From Climacium dendroides (lineage: Eukaryota; Streptophyta; Bryopsida; Hypnales; Climaciaceae), in the NCBI GenBank assembly GCA_950106755.1, contig OX467086.1, positions 15,208,001 to 15,272,000 on the forward strand: a stretch of 64,000 bases of DNA, written 5' to 3'. Below, in pieces: positions 61,860-64,000 of the stretch. A program made the translations under genes and the position numbers. The notes beneath the pieces were generated by a model. It saw only the letters and a list, made by a program, of their open reading frames with translations. It had not been told where the DNA came from and ran no database searches. Numbering within the stretch: the first letter of the stretch is position 1; each line of letters begins with the position of its first letter.

Positions 61860-64000
61860 GGATCTCAAACAAGTGTTTGTAGATGTAGATACTTTAGCTA
61901 GTTTTTTCTAAGCTTGATTTATATAATCTTAAAACTTTCAAAAACTCCCAACAAACCTTAGCCAACATCTAGACTACCGGTAGATAAAATTGACGCTCTA
62001 TTTCTATTTGCCTAAAGATTCAACTACAAAATTAGCCAAGTCATAAACCTCTGTTAACATCAAAAAGTATCATTTGGTATGTAAGTTAAACAAGTGTATA
62101 TTGTATAGAACTCCTACTATCCCAATTCTACTGTCATTACACTTAAAGGAATAATACAACAAAACTCTCAAGCTCTATGCTAAAATTGAAGACAATAACC
62201 CTAAAGGAATTACACCACAAAAATGAACAAAGTTTTGGTGACACAAAAAAACAATTAAAGAAAATTTCAAAGATAAGATTGGGTGCTAGATATAATACAC
62301 AACAAATAACTTATATACAATAGCTACTACAAATATCTGCTATATATATAACCAAAGAAGAATAGACAATAATTAGGTAATGGGTGACTAATTTCTAATT
62401 TCTTTTGATCTCAGTCTATTCCTTCTAATCCTTTTCTACTTATTCAAGTATCATAAAGTTTACAATAGCCAACAACATATTATAAACATGCAATGAAATC
62501 TTTCATATGTGCCCAAAAAACCAGAGTTTATATGGCAATCATGGTTCTAACAAAGTTAGACTCCTTTCAATGAATGCCAGCACAGAAGTGTTGTGAAAAA
62601 AATAATACTATGAAAAGAAAACATGCATATGTTTACAGAAAGAATCACCACATTGCTAAAACTTCCTATGCTTATGAGGAAAAAATAAAAAGTTGAAAAT
62701 GGAAGTATTTGTATTGAGATACCACTAACTTAGATTAGGAATAGAAGGCTACTAACTAGTAAGAATCCAACATGTTAGCTAGGGCTAAAATTTGATAAGA
62801 CAATTGAACAAGCAAACAATGCATTGGACAAGACATTATAGCTACAATTAAGATTGTGGACAACAATAAGATGACGAAGGCTGAGCTATTAAGAATCCAA
62901 GCTTTAGAGGAAATTGTTAGAGGAGATAAAACAACAAAACAAGAATTACTAGAAAAGCAAGCAAATTCCAAATTTAGCTCTAAAGAAGCAATGCTTTGCA
63001 GTCACAATTAGAAAAAAAAATCCCACAAATCCCACATGTCCAAATCATGAGTGGTTTAGTATCCATTACAAGAAGTTTGAGCTTTAAAGAGGGTTGTTAG
63101 TTCCTTAATAGCGAGGAATGTTGGGCAAAAAAAATTTTAAAATTTTTAAAAATTATTATTATTTTAGCAAACAACAAGGGCTAGATGGTGGCATGGCACA
63201 AGACAAGTTTAACAAATAATTTTAAAAACATTAAAAATTATTTTAAAATATAATTTTAAAAATAAATATAAAATTATAAAACTCTGACAATCTAATTGTG
63301 GCCACATTAGATTGTGATTATTTTATTATTTTATATTATTTTTCATTCAAATTTTTTTTTTGAAATTTTTTGAAATTTTAATTTTAAAAAATTAATTAAC
63401 TTTTATTATTTTATTATTAAATAATTTTGGCTAGCACTACCCTTGTTTATAGCTTGGAAAACCTTTTCTTAATAGTCCTTTCAAGGCTTGAAATTTTCCT
63501 AATGCAAAACCTCCTACATCTATGAAAAATAATGAATAGCTTAAAATGGAATGTGAATACCTCAAAGGCATCATTCTTCCCTTAGAGCATCTGCCTTCAT
63601 CTTGGTCAAGAAGATGTGATATTTTGTTAGCAATCTCTGCAAAAACTCCAACACCAATATCCACCTTGTGGTTATTTGAAGCAGTGGCTTCAAAGTTCAA
63701 TCCTTTGTTTTCTATTACCTTTACTAGCTTCTAATATTGAGACAAACACTTTATACTTTTGCTTAAGTACACATGGATTGCATCTTGTGGATAACTTGTT
63801 TTAGAACTCTGAAGATGGATAATGAAGGTAAAGAGTTGGCTGCAAGATAGTATTTGTGGGTCATACTATAGATGTCCATGCAAAAAGGGGCAAACTTGGT
63901 TTGAATTTGTGTTGTCACTTCATTTTGTGCACCTTGAAAAGATACCATTAGCACCAAGTACAACAATTTTCTTGAAATTTCTTCAAAGATTAGATCGCCT
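61860..64000. other. AT-rich intergenic to the window edge
   Basis: Apart from the repeat at 63060 no feature could be supported. The minus frame at 63437-63700 shows no domain. Confidence 0.5.
63060..63490 (+). repeat. dispersed repeat, copy 2 (copy 1 at 2510-2900)
   Basis: Same orientation and order of landmarks as the 2.5 kb block, including AGAGGGTTGTTAGTTCCTTA against AGAAGGTTGTCAATTCCCCA at the left and CTAGCACTACCCTTGTTTAT against CTTGCACTATGCTTGTTCAC at the right. Confidence 0.6.

Overview
The window looks like nuclear DNA of a land plant. Genes are sparse, interrupted by phase-consistent GT-AG introns, and GC-richer than the very AT-rich sequence around them. An LRR receptor-like kinase points to the plant lineage, and a complete gene for the axonemal dynein assembly factor DNAAF11/LRRC6 indicates a plant that makes flagellated sperm. 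A bryophyte (moss or liverwort) is the best guess; a lycophyte or fern cannot be excluded from sequence alone.

Layout. 1-7.9 kb is repeat-rich and holds a small decayed membrane-protein fragment split by a CACTA-type miniature element. 7.9-9.74 kb is a GC-richer leader or promoter region. 9.74-13.39 kb (+) is an LRR receptor-like kinase with a degenerate kinase core. 14.21-19.11 kb (-) is a multi-exon coiled-coil protein with a zinc-finger-like Cys/His segment; it is tail-to-tail with the kinase. 19-26 kb is transposon debris, including a fragment of DNAAF11 exon 8 inside a TTAA-flanked element. 26.24-31.40 kb (+) is DNAAF11 in 11 small exons, most of them too short to stand out as long reading frames. 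36.53-37.43 kb (-) is a plastid-type 2-Cys peroxiredoxin II (PrxIIE), tail-to-tail with DNAAF11 and followed by a minisatellite. 41.37-43.57 kb (-) is a secreted glyoxal/galactose oxidase-like copper-radical oxidase with all active-site residues. 44-64 kb has no convincing complete gene; it holds hairpin MITEs, duplicated fold-back repeats, microsatellites and three short exon-like fragments.

The genes do not form a pathway: one is a surface receptor, one a sperm-cilium assembly factor, one a plastid antioxidant enzyme, one a wall or extracellular oxidase, and one is of unknown function. The connecting theme is dense non-autonomous DNA transposons: TTAA-flanked ~223-bp elements that resemble piggyBac, CACTA-ended hairpins, a TA-flanked hairpin family, a Stowaway-like end, and a family with GGGAATTTC ends. 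Several sit in introns or just behind stop codons. All splice sites were placed by eye from GT/AG signals, reading phase and family similarity, without transcript evidence.
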